Shown piece after piece: positions 1 to 6,496 of a stretch of DNA of 10,963 nucleotides. A program made the position numbers and the translations under genes. This DNA comes from DAONLM01 sp035406685. GTDB taxonomy: Bacteria; Spirochaetota; GWE2-31-10; MWDO01. The notes below the pieces were generated by a model. That model saw only the letters and a program-made list of their open reading frames with translations, searched no databases and was not told where the DNA came from. The stretch is taken from contig DAONLM010000096.1 in NCBI GenBank assembly GCA_035406685.1, positions 1-10,963 on the forward strand, read 5' to 3'. Every line of letters starts with the position of its first letter. Position 1 is the stretch's first letter.

Positions 1-37
1 AGGTGACATTTCTATTTATATGAAATAGGTGACATTT
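1..37. repeat. 11-bp direct repeat with 26-bp period
   Basis: The 11-mer AGGTGACATTT occurs at 1-11 and again, identically, at 27-37. The spacer contains a small inverted repeat (TATTT at 13-17, AAATA at 23-27). Further TGACA cores follow at 47-51 and 72-76 on the same strand. Spaced direct repeats of this kind are known at the ends of some insertion sequences, for example the multiple terminal repeats of the IS21 family, and at regulator binding sites. No transposase is visible in the window and the left edge cuts the context, so the identity is open. Confidence 0.5.
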
Positions 38-70
38 TAATTTTCTTGACACATTTTTAGAAACACAACC

Positions 71-99
71 TTGACAAAATTAGTAAAAAATGATGTATT
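71..99 (+). promoter_or_regulatory. Candidate sigma-70 promoter for the kinase-mutS2 operon
   Basis: A perfect -35 hexamer TTGACA (71-76) is followed after 17 bp by TGTATT (94-99), which matches four of six bases of the -10 consensus. Transcription would start near 106, giving a leader of about 23 nt. A second perfect TTGACA lies at 46-51 but has no acceptable -10 at 16-18 bp. The -35 is convincing. The -10 is weak, and such matches are frequent in DNA this AT-rich. Confidence 0.45.
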
Positions 100-118
100 T
101 TTATTCAAAATAAATTTT

Positions 119-123
119 AGGTG
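119..123 (+). promoter_or_regulatory. Ribosome binding site of the kinase gene
   Basis: AGGTG, complementary to the CACCT part of the 16S rRNA tail, lies five bases before the ATG at 129. This supports that ATG over the in-frame Met at codon 13, which lies closer to the kinase fold. Confidence 0.55.
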
Positions 124-128
124 TTTTT

Positions 129-2090
129 ATGGCAAATGTTTCTAACAATAAAGACTTTCCTCAAATGATTAAAAATTATCGTATCAAGGATTTAATAGGA
201 AGAGGCGGAATGGGGGAGGTTTATCTTGCTGTTCATCCTACCTTAAAAAGGGATATTATATTAAAGAGCCTTCTTATTAAAGACAAAGAGAGTCAGGAAA
301 GATTTTTAAGAGAAGCCCAGGTAATGATAGATTTCAGACATGAAAATATTGTTCAGGTATATGATCATTTTAAAGAGGGTAGAGCAACCTATATTGCAAT
401 GGAGTTTGTAAATGGAAAAGATTTAAATCGTATAATAAGGGAGAGAGAGAAAGAATTTGGCAGTGGAAAAATTCCTGTTCCTCTTGCATTGTTTATTTTA
501 TATCAGGCGGCACTTGGACTTCATCATGCTCATATTAAAGGTGTTATTCATAGAGATATAAAACCTCATAATATTTTAATATCAGTAAATGGGGATGTAA
601 AACTTACAGATTTTGGTATAGCAGCAAAGAAGAATGAAGAAAAAGATTTAACAGCAACTGGGACAATTGTTGGCACCCCTGCTTATATGTCACCAGAGCA
701 ATTCAGTGGAAATAGAGAGTTAACCTATCAGTCGGATATTTATTCTTTAGGTGTTGTATTTTATGAAATGATTACTGGAATTAGACCTTTTAAGAATGAA
801 TATAGTGCCGAAGTTCTTTCTGCAATATCAAATGGTAGATATGATTCACCTTCAAAATATGTAAAGAATTTACCTCCAATTGTAAAAAAGATAATTAAAA
901 AGACCTTTAATCCAGACATAAAAAAGAGATATAAAAATTTAATACCTTTATTAAAACTTTTGAAATCATATTTTAAAAAATATAATATCTTTGAAATAAA
1001 AGATTCAATAAGAAGATTGGTCTTAAGAGATAAAAAATTGTTAGAATCATCTTTTTTTCAGAAATTTTATAAGTATGAGAAATTGAGTTTAAGACTAAAA
1101 ATTTTTAATCTATTGTTTATTTTTGTTACTCTTTTTCTTATTCTTTTTTTTGGGACAAACAGGCAGTATGAATGGATTTTAAGATGGAAATATGGGAAAG
1201 TTATCTTAGAATTTGAAAAAAAGAATATGGATGAGAATAATATATATATTCTTATAGACAATAAGGTACATAAGGCAATTATTAAAGAAGAAAAATTTAG
1301 GAAAGAATTTTATTTAAAAGAAGGTATTCATAAATTCACGATACGATCTGGGTCTTATATAAATAGAAAAGAGATATATGTTTATCCTCTATCTGTTCAG
1401 AAAAAATATAATGATATGATTAATGGCCAGATATGTCGTATACCAATTGCCAATTTATGGTCACAGGATGTTGCTCTTTATTTGAGATTCTGGGATTACT
1501 TTAATCCAAATAATTTGCTTTTGAAATTTGATAATTATACAGTTGCTAAATTTAAAGATCAATTTAATGATTTTAAAAAGGAGAGTGATAATTTAAAGTT
1601 AAAGACAAGGAGTGGCAGATATATTTTATTAAAAGAATATATTGAATCTGAAATAAAATCAAATCGTTCGCCCTTTTATTCTGGATATACTTATTCTTTT
1701 AAGATAGAAAATTTCAGTATTAAAGATAGAGAATATTTTGATAAAGAGTTCAGTCTTAAATTTGAATTAGAAGATAGAAGTGTAGTGACTCATTTATATC
1801 TTGTAGTAAAGCCAGCCAAAATTGTTATTACCAGTAATGTAAAAAAGTTAAATATTTTTCTTAATGATCTTAATAGTGGATTTATTTTTCAGAATAATCA
1901 GTATAAGAATCTACCTTATAATAGCATAAAACCAAAGAAAATTGGCGATAAATATGTAATTGAGCTTTTTGTGCCTCCAAATAGATATTCTTTTAGAATA
2001 AATAATGAAAAGCCAAAGATTATTAATTTAGCCAGTAATTCTATAATAGATATAGATGTAAAGAAAGAAAATGATAGATTCATATACTAA
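129..2090 (+). CDS. Membrane-anchored PknB-type Ser/Thr protein kinase with a large extracytoplasmic domain
   Basis: This is a Hanks-type protein kinase expected to phosphorylate Ser/Thr residues of cytoplasmic proteins in response to an envelope signal. The kinase domain spans about residues 17-280. It has the glycine loop GRGGMGEVYLA (24-34), ATP-anchoring Lys46, helix-C Glu62, catalytic HRDIKPHN (141-148), DFG (161-163) and GTPAYMSPE (182-190). Thr175, Thr177 and Thr179 in the activation loop are likely autophosphorylation sites. All catalytic residues are present and it is an RD kinase, so it should be active. A basic juxtamembrane stretch leads to one membrane helix (about 325-342). About 310 residues follow outside the membrane, predicted mostly beta. 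Parts around 356-420 and 562-646 resemble PEGA-type beta domains, but I see no PASTA repeats. Its stop codon lies inside the start of mutS2, so the two are co-transcribed. The kinase assignment is secure; the sensor domain and its ligand are unknown. Confidence 0.95.
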   Translation: MANVSNNKDFPQMIKNYRIKDLIGRGGMGEVYLAVHPTLKRDIILKSLLIKDKESQERFLREAQVMIDFRHENIVQVYDHFKEGRATYIAMEFVNGKDLNRIIREREKEFGSGKIPVPLALFILYQAALGLHHAHIKGVIHRDIKPHNILISVNGDVKLTDFGIAAKKNEEKDLTATGTIVGTPAYMSPEQFSGNRELTYQSDIYSLGVVFYEMITGIRPFKNEYSAEVLSAISNGRYDSPSKYVKNLPPIVKKIIKKTFNPDIKKRYKNLIPLLKLLKSYFKKYNIFEIKDSIRRLVLRDKKLLESSFFQKFYKYEKLSLRLKIFNLLFIFVTLFLILFFGTNRQYEWILRWKYGKVILEFEKKNMDENNIYILIDNKVHKAIIKEEKFRKEFYLKEGIHKFTIRSGSYINRKEIYVYPLSVQKKYNDMINGQICRIPIANLWSQDVALYLRFWDYFNPNNLLLKFDNYTVAKFKDQFNDFKKESDNLKLKTRSGRYILLKEYIESEIKSNRSPFYSGYTYSFKIENFSIKDREYFDKEFSLKFELEDRSVVTHLYLVVKPAKIVITSNVKKLNIFLNDLNSGFIFQNNQYKNLPYNSIKPKKIGDKYVIELFVPPNRYSFRINNEKPKIINLASNSIIDIDVKKENDRFIY

Positions 2091-4428
2091 CTGGAATTAT
2101 AGTAAATTTCAATTTGATAAGATTCTTAATGATCTATCTTTTTATGCGTTAAGTTTGGAAGCAAAAAATCGTATCCTCACTTCAAAAGTGATCACAGATT
2201 TTGATATAATAGAAAAGAAATATTCTATCTTAAAAGAACTCATCGATTATATAAAATATGAAGAGGATAAAATCGATATTTTAAACATTTTTGATATAAA
2301 AGAGTATCTTCTTGAGGCTGAGAAAGGCTCTATTCTTGATGCCAGAAAGATTTATAGAATTTCTTATAATATAAATTCTTATTTTATTTTAGAGAGAAAA
2401 TTTAATAAAGAAAAATTTAATAACTTAAAAAATATATTCAGCGTAAAAAATATTTCTGATAAATTTTATAAAGAGGTATTGAAATATTTTGATTATGATG
2501 GAAATATTGATAGCAATATCTCAAAGGAGTTAAAAGAAATTAGAGATGAGATTATTTTACTTGAATCAAAGATAAAGTTAGGAATTAATGAATTTTATAA
2601 TAATGCTAAAAAAAATGATTATACTGTTGATAATCTTATATCCGTAAGGGATGGTTTGCCTTGTGTTGGGATAAAGGTTTCTGCTAAAAATAAGATTAAT
2701 GGAATTGTTGTTGATTATTCTTCAACTGGACAGACTATATTTGTTGTCCCTTCTAAAGTTATAGAACTTAATAATGATATGATAATAGCAAAGGAGAGGG
2801 AAGGGGAGGAGATAAGAAGAATTTTAAAAGGATATACTGAAATAATAAAATCAAATTTAGACTCTCTAAAATGCATTGCAGAAGAGTTGATTGAGTTTGA
2901 TATTTTTTTTGCAAAGGCAAAGTTTGGAATTGAAAATGATCTAAATATTCCAGTATTGTCTAAAGAAAGAATCTTAAAGATAGATGAAGGGAGGCATCCT
3001 CTTTTAGGGGAGAGTGCTGTACCGGTTACTGTTGAGATTGGAAGGGATTTTAATATTCTAATAATAACAGGCCCAAATACAGGTGGTAAGACTGTACTAT
3101 TAAAGACAATTGGATTGTTTGTATTAATGAATCAAAACTGTATTGGGATTAAGGCAAGGGAAAATTCGATATTTTATGTATTTGAGAATATGTTTGTTGA
3201 TATTGGGGATGAGCAATCGATTGAGGCATCACTTTCTACTTTTTCAGGCCATATAAAGAATATTATAGATATTATTAATAATATGAATGAGAACTCTTTA
3301 ATATTGATAGATGAACTTGGAACAGGAACAGATCCGGTTGAGGGTGAGGCTTTAGCAGTGTCAATTATTGAGAAAATTTCGAGTAAAAATTCTTTTGCTG
3401 TAATAACGACTCATTTTAATGCTTTAAAGATGCTTCCAGCAAAGAATAAATCATTACAGAATGGTGCAATGGAGTTTGATAGTATAAATCTTATGCCAAC
3501 TTATAGGCTTATAACCGGAATTCCGGGAAGAAGTTACGCACTTGAAATTTCTGAAAGACTTGGTTTAAGTAAAGATATTATAGAGAGTGCAAAGTCTTTA
3601 ATAGATAAGAGATTTCTTGATATAGATACTCTTTTAAAAGAGATAATGTTACAAAAAAAGAATTATGAAGAAAAATTAATTGATCTTGAGAATAAAATTA
3701 GAGATTTTGAAGAAGAAAAAAAGAGATTTTTGGTGTTAGAAAAAGAACTTAAAGAAAGAGAAAAAGAACTTAAAAGAATCATAAAAGATCAAAAATATGA
3801 CTTTCTTATTGAGGCAAGAAAGGAGTTTGAAAGGATTGTACAGAATGTTAAATCGAATAGAGCTGATAAGAGGAGTATTTTAGAAGGTAAAAATTTTATA
3901 GAGAATATAAAAGAGGAATTAAATGAATATGAAAAAGATATAAAGAATATAGAAGAGCAAATAAGAGATGAAAAAGTAGATAAATTAAATATTGGGGATG
4001 ATGTCTTAATAGTTTCAAAAGATATAAAAGGGACAATTGTCTCTAAATCAAATAAAGATGATGAATTCATTGTTCAGGCTGGGATTTTAAAATTGCCTGT
4101 TAATATAGCAGATTTAAAAAAGATAGGTAGTAATAATAAAGAAATAGTAAAGCCAGTTGTATCTTTTAAACCCTCTTCAACATCTTTAACTATTGATTTA
4201 AGAGGTTGTAGATGTGATGAAGCAGAAAAAAGACTGGATAGATTTATAGAGCAATCCATTGCCTCTGGAATTTACACAATAAGAATAATTCATGGAATGG
4301 GAACTGGTGCTTTAAAAAATTTTATTCATAACTATCTTAAATCTTCCTCTTTTATTGTATCTTTTGATTATGAAGAGGATATGAATATTGGTAAAAACTA
4401 TGGAGTAACTATTGCTAAATTAAAATGA
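2071..4428 (+). CDS. mutS2: MutS2 family DNA mismatch/recombination ATPase with C-terminal Smr domain
   Basis: MutS2 proteins are homodimeric ABC-type ATPases. They act on branched DNA to limit recombination, and in some bacteria they rescue collided ribosomes; they are not part of MutL-dependent mismatch repair. The 785-residue length is normal for the family. The N-terminus opens with the family's usual FDKIL helix (15-19), then the core/lever region. The ATPase follows with Walker A GPNTGGKT (334-341), the segment DEQSIEASLSTFSGH (380-394), Walker B LILIDELGTGTDP (410-422) and the H-loop TTH (446-448). A long Lys/Glu-rich coiled coil runs from about 520 to 635, then a KOW-like beta region (637-685). 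The Smr endonuclease domain (706-785) has LRG (710-712) and HGMGTG (741-746). The MutS1 mismatch-recognition domain is absent, as expected. The ATG at 2071 overlaps the kinase gene by 20 bp and has only a purine-rich AAAGAAAG ahead of it, so translational coupling is likely. Confidence 0.97.
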   Translation: MIDSYTNWNYSKFQFDKILNDLSFYALSLEAKNRILTSKVITDFDIIEKKYSILKELIDYIKYEEDKIDILNIFDIKEYLLEAEKGSILDARKIYRISYNINSYFILERKFNKEKFNNLKNIFSVKNISDKFYKEVLKYFDYDGNIDSNISKELKEIRDEIILLESKIKLGINEFYNNAKKNDYTVDNLISVRDGLPCVGIKVSAKNKINGIVVDYSSTGQTIFVVPSKVIELNNDMIIAKEREGEEIRRILKGYTEIIKSNLDSLKCIAEELIEFDIFFAKAKFGIENDLNIPVLSKERILKIDEGRHPLLGESAVPVTVEIGRDFNILIITGPNTGGKTVLLKTIGLFVLMNQNCIGIKARENSIFYVFENMFVDIGDEQSIEASLSTFSGHIKNIIDIINNMNENSLILIDELGTGTDPVEGEALAVSIIEKISSKNSFAVITTHFNALKMLPAKNKSLQNGAMEFDSINLMPTYRLITGIPGRSYALEISERLGLSKDIIESAKSLIDKRFLDIDTLLKEIMLQKKNYEEKLIDLENKIRDFEEEKKRFLVLEKELKEREKELKRIIKDQKYDFLIEARKEFERIVQNVKSNRADKRSILEGKNFIENIKEELNEYEKDIKNIEEQIRDEKVDKLNIGDDVLIVSKDIKGTIVSKSNKDDEFIVQAGILKLPVNIADLKKIGSNNKEIVKPVVSFKPSSTSLTIDLRGCRCDEAEKRLDRFIEQSIASGIYTIRIIHGMGTGALKNFIHNYLKSSSFIVSFDYEEDMNIGKNYGVTIAKLK

Positions 4429-4456
4429 GAATATTTTAAAAATATCTTATAAAAAT

Positions 4457-4486
4457 AAAAAGGCTGCAAAGATTTGCAGCCTTTTT
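4457..4486. terminator. Bidirectional intrinsic terminator between mutS2 and flaA
   Basis: A perfect inverted repeat pairs 4457-4470 with 4473-4486. The GGCTGCAAA/TTTGCAGCC core would close a four-base loop in practice. The stem is flanked by A5 on the left and T5 on the right, so either transcript ends in a U-tract. It begins 28 bases after the mutS2 stop and lies 19 bases beyond the flaA stop, and so serves both convergent genes. It is the most GC-rich hairpin I see in the window. Confidence 0.93.
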
Positions 4487-4505
4487 ATGTTAATTGTGTA
4501 AATTT

Positions 4506-5717
4506 TTATTTTGTAACAACTGGTGTTTTATCCATCTTATTCTTTTCAAGGAATCTTAGTATCTGGTCTCTTCCGATCTTGTCATACTCTCTCTTTCTTA
4601 CTTCCTGATTTCTCTGATAGAGTATTCCCCAAGCCTCTTCATGATCAATTGGATAATCTCTCTTTTCATTTGCAAGATCATAAATAACTTTAACATCTTT
4701 AATATAAACTACAAAGTCACCGCCAACTTGATCTCCCTGTCTATAAATTCTAAAACCAGTTAATTTTATATAAGGATCATCTTTTGGATAAAGAGGAACT
4801 ATTGCAACAACTCTATTTTGAACATTTTCAATGTAGTTTGGATTTCTCCATGTTAACTGTCTCCAACCATCAAAATCAAGTGGTTGTGGGAAAAGAATCT
4901 CTGTCTCTACATTGTCCTGATCTTTATAAAGAACTGCTATAGAATTTTTAAATTGACAGCCATATACTGATATAGTAATAGCCTTAATGACACCAACATT
5001 TCTAATTACACCCTTTCCATTTAAGAATTTTCTCCCTTTACCGAATTCGAGTTTCTTTTGATCTTCTGGTAATGGATTACCTTTATAATCTTTGTCAATA
5101 TCTTCATAGGCTGGAATTTCAAAAGGTGGTTTAATTAATGCCCAGTTATTAAATGGTGATTCTGGGAACTTAATTCTTGCACCCAATACTGTAAAGCCCT
5201 CTCTATTTTCTGGATATTTTGGATTATAGTTAGTACTAAATTGATAACCCGGGAATAGATAGTTATCATCTGTAACATCTTCTCTTAAGAATTCAGTTAA
5301 CTTTGCATTCTTTGGATATTTACTGTGCCACTCAATTGCCTTTGAAAACTTCATATTTGAAACAGTTGCAGCAGAAGAGTTAAGAACAATATACCAGTTG
5401 TAAGCAGCAAGAGATACTGTCATCTGTTTTACATCCTCTTCGCTAAAGTTTGATCCGGCAATAGCAGAATAATCCATACAGGTTGGCATATGTTGTGGAG
5501 TAACTTTTAAGTTACCAACAACATCCTTTTCAGTGAAAAAGTGTTCATTAAATTTAGAGTTAGCAACCTCATCTTCACTTTTACTTACAGTTGGATCATA
5601 ACCATTACCATTAGCCTTTAATAGGTCAAAGTCGATTAAGATAGACTCTTTACCAAAAATAAAACTTACATTTAATAACAGGATAGTCCCTAAAATAAGG
5701 GTAAAAATTTTTTTCAT
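4506..5717 (-). CDS. flaA: FlaA, periplasmic flagellar filament outer layer (sheath) protein
   Basis: FlaA forms the sheath around the FlaB core of spirochete periplasmic flagella and contributes to filament stiffness and helical shape. Residues 1-22 are a Sec signal peptide (Lys-rich start, hydrophobic core, cleavage near FIFG-KE), which fits export to the periplasm. Family signatures include MDYSAIAG (81-88) and NWYIVLNSS (107-115). Others are REGFTVLGARIKFP (172-185), KPPFEIPAYE (196-205), VGVIKAITISVYG (241-253), DFDGWRQLTW (281-290) and GGDFVVYIKDVKVIYD (332-347). The 403-residue length exceeds the roughly 320-350 residues usual for FlaA. The extra length appears to lie around 40-75 and 125-170. 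Cysteines 80 and 254 could pair after export. The gene stands alone, with its own consensus promoter, strong Shine-Dalgarno and terminator, and has more GC-rich codons than its neighbours, all consistent with high expression. No other flagellar gene is present. Confidence 0.95.
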   Translation of the reverse strand: MKKIFTLILGTILLLNVSFIFGKESILIDFDLLKANGNGYDPTVSKSEDEVANSKFNEHFFTEKDVVGNLKVTPQHMPTCMDYSAIAGSNFSEEDVKQMTVSLAAYNWYIVLNSSAATVSNMKFSKAIEWHSKYPKNAKLTEFLREDVTDDNYLFPGYQFSTNYNPKYPENREGFTVLGARIKFPESPFNNWALIKPPFEIPAYEDIDKDYKGNPLPEDQKKLEFGKGRKFLNGKGVIRNVGVIKAITISVYGCQFKNSIAVLYKDQDNVETEILFPQPLDFDGWRQLTWRNPNYIENVQNRVVAIVPLYPKDDPYIKLTGFRIYRQGDQVGGDFVVYIKDVKVIYDLANEKRDYPIDHEEAWGILYQRNQEVRKREYDKIGRDQILRFLEKNKMDKTPVVTK

Positions 5718-5723
5718 TTTACA

Positions 5724-5730
5724 CTCCTTT
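5724..5730 (-). promoter_or_regulatory. Strong Shine-Dalgarno of flaA
   Basis: On the minus strand AAAGGAG ends six bases before the ATG at 5717. It is the best ribosome binding site in the window and fixes the flaA start, which also gives a complete signal peptide. Confidence 0.85.
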
Positions 5731-5746
5731 ATTTAAAAAAATATTT

Positions 5747-5805
5747 TATACTGCCACTCAATAATGCAGTATATACTAAAAAGTTTTTACTAAACCTTTT
5801 AGTAT
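5747..5805 (-). promoter_or_regulatory. Structured 5' leader of flaA mRNA with alternative hairpins
   Basis: The predicted transcript begins near 5807. Its first bases, ATACTAAAA (5805-5797), can pair with TTTTAGTAT (5781-5773) as a 9-bp stem. Alternatively, TACTAAA (5804-5798) can pair with TTTAGTA (5794-5788) as a 7-bp stem with a three-base loop. The two share the 5' arm and exclude each other. An independent 8-bp stem, 5773-5766 with 5754-5747 (TATACTGC/GCAGTATA, 11-base loop), follows and ends 16 bases before the Shine-Dalgarno. A 5'-terminal stem commonly stabilises bacterial mRNAs. That role here is inference. Confidence 0.55.
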
Positions 5806-5813
5806 TTGTATTT

Positions 5814-5843
5814 ATTATATACGATATTAAGTATAATTGTCAA
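5814..5843 (-). promoter_or_regulatory. Consensus sigma-70 promoter of flaA
   Basis: Read on the minus strand, TTGACA (5843-5838) and TATAAT (5819-5814) both match the consensus perfectly, with an 18-bp spacer. The predicted start is near 5807, about 90 nt before the flaA ATG. I see no sigma-28-type (FliA) promoter here, so flaA is probably expressed from a housekeeping promoter rather than as a late flagellar gene. Confidence 0.88.
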
Positions 5844-5848
5844 CAATT

Positions 5849-5886
5849 AAATTATTTTTTTTCAAAAAATAATTTTTTTAAAAAAT
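5849..5886 (-). promoter_or_regulatory. A/T-only palindromes just upstream of the flaA -35, possible UP element
   Basis: A 12-bp perfect A/T inverted repeat (5849-5860 with 5864-5875, three-base loop) is followed by an overlapping palindrome, ATTTTTTTAAAAAAT (5872-5886). The block sits directly upstream of the flaA -35 box, where phased A- and T-tracts can act as an UP element for RNA polymerase alpha. It also lies between the upstream operon's last stop (5915) and flaA. As a terminator it would be weak, having no G-C pairs and no separate U-tract. Confidence 0.35.
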
Positions 5887-5914
5887 CGTCATTTATTCAT
5901 CAAAAACTTTAAGA

Positions 5915-6496
5915 TTATTTTAATAAAATTTTCCAGTCTGGTTTTAGTTCCTCTTCTATTTTTGTATTTCCCGCATATTTATATTCTTTATTATTAAAAT
6001 ATATTTTTACTTTTTTAATGCTTCTCTCATTTATATAGATAGAATTTACTATTGACTTAATAATAAGATCATAAATTAAAACTTTATTATTTTTTCTCCA
6101 TTCTATATTCATTAATGTTTCTTCTGTCAAATTAAGATAGTATACATCTTTATCAAGCCAGGAGTTAAGCAATTTTGAATCTTTTGTAAAAAAATTCTTA
6201 ATTTCAGGAGAAAGAGGCCCTAATAATAGCTCGCTAACTATATTGTCAAGTCTCTCTTTTTTATTTTTTCCTTTCTGGATTGCTCTTCTCTCATAAATTA
6301 ATTTAGAATTTGTCTTATCCGGGTAGAATAGTATCCCGTAAAAGTAGTTCTTTTCTGAGATAAAAAAGCCAGCAATTATTATAATTATTATTATTACTGT
6401 AAAAAATATAACTCTCGCTAACTTTGATGATAAAATGTCGTTTACAAGATAATTATCAAGAATATTAAATTTAATATAATCAATTACTCTTCTCAT
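5915..6496 (-). CDS. Membrane-anchored GerMN-domain protein
   Basis: This is a 193-residue protein with a short cytoplasmic N-terminus, one very Ile-rich membrane helix (about 29-46) and a domain of about 145 residues outside the membrane. The visible GerMN-like pattern is a beta-start YFYGILFYP (51-59) and the helix RLDNIVSELLLGPLSPE (82-98). These are followed by VYYLNLTEETL (118-128) and a long helix ending in the strand KKVKIYFN (161-168). GerMN domains are named from Bacillus GerM, a lipoprotein of germination and sporulation, and are thought to bind peptidoglycan or envelope partners; no enzyme activity is known. The start overlaps the end of the amidase gene by 17 bp. An AAGGA lies 14 bases upstream, rather far, so translation is probably coupled. 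The neighbouring amidase suggests a role in peptidoglycan remodelling, as inference. The family assignment rests on pattern and size and is moderately sure. Confidence 0.72.
   Translation of the reverse strand: MRRVIDYIKFNILDNYLVNDILSSKLARVIFFTVIIIIIIIAGFFISEKNYFYGILFYPDKTNSKLIYERRAIQKGKNKKERLDNIVSELLLGPLSPEIKNFFTKDSKLLNSWLDKDVYYLNLTEETLMNIEWRKNNKVLIYDLIIKSIVNSIYINERSIKKVKIYFNNKEYKYAGNTKIEEELKPDWKILLK
6375..6398 (-). repeat. Short ATT triplet repeat inside the GerMN membrane helix
   Basis: The plus strand reads ATT-ATT-ATA-ATT-ATT-ATT-ATT-ACT, which encodes most of the poly-isoleucine run at residues 34-41 of the GerMN protein. The unit is three bases, so slippage would add or remove an Ile without breaking the frame. 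Confidence 0.6.

Noticed and set aside
1..37. CRISPR array
   Set aside because: Only two 11-bp repeats with a 15-bp spacer, far below repeat and spacer lengths of CRISPR, and no cas genes.
46..74. TTGACA at 46-51 as a second kinase promoter
   Set aside because: No hexamer resembling TATAAT occurs at 16-18 bp spacing; the positions read ACCTTG or CCTTGA.
1067..1261. Minus-strand open frame inside the kinase gene
   Set aside because: It is antisense to the conserved kinase frame over its membrane segment and looks like low-complexity Ile/Phe/Lys sequence with no family resemblance.
3789..4259. Two minus-strand open frames inside mutS2
   Set aside because: They mirror the Lys/Glu-rich coiled coil and Smr region. 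Their Ser/Phe/Leu-rich composition is what antisense of such codons gives.
2071..4428. MutS1-type mismatch repair protein
   Set aside because: There is no N-terminal mismatch-recognition domain with the FxE motif. The coiled coil plus Smr domain after the ATPase defines MutS2.
5849..5875. 12-bp perfect hairpin as terminator of the envelope operon
   Set aside because: The stem is only A-T pairs and no separate U-tract follows on the minus strand. Its position next to the flaA -35 fits an UP element better, though weak termination is not excluded.
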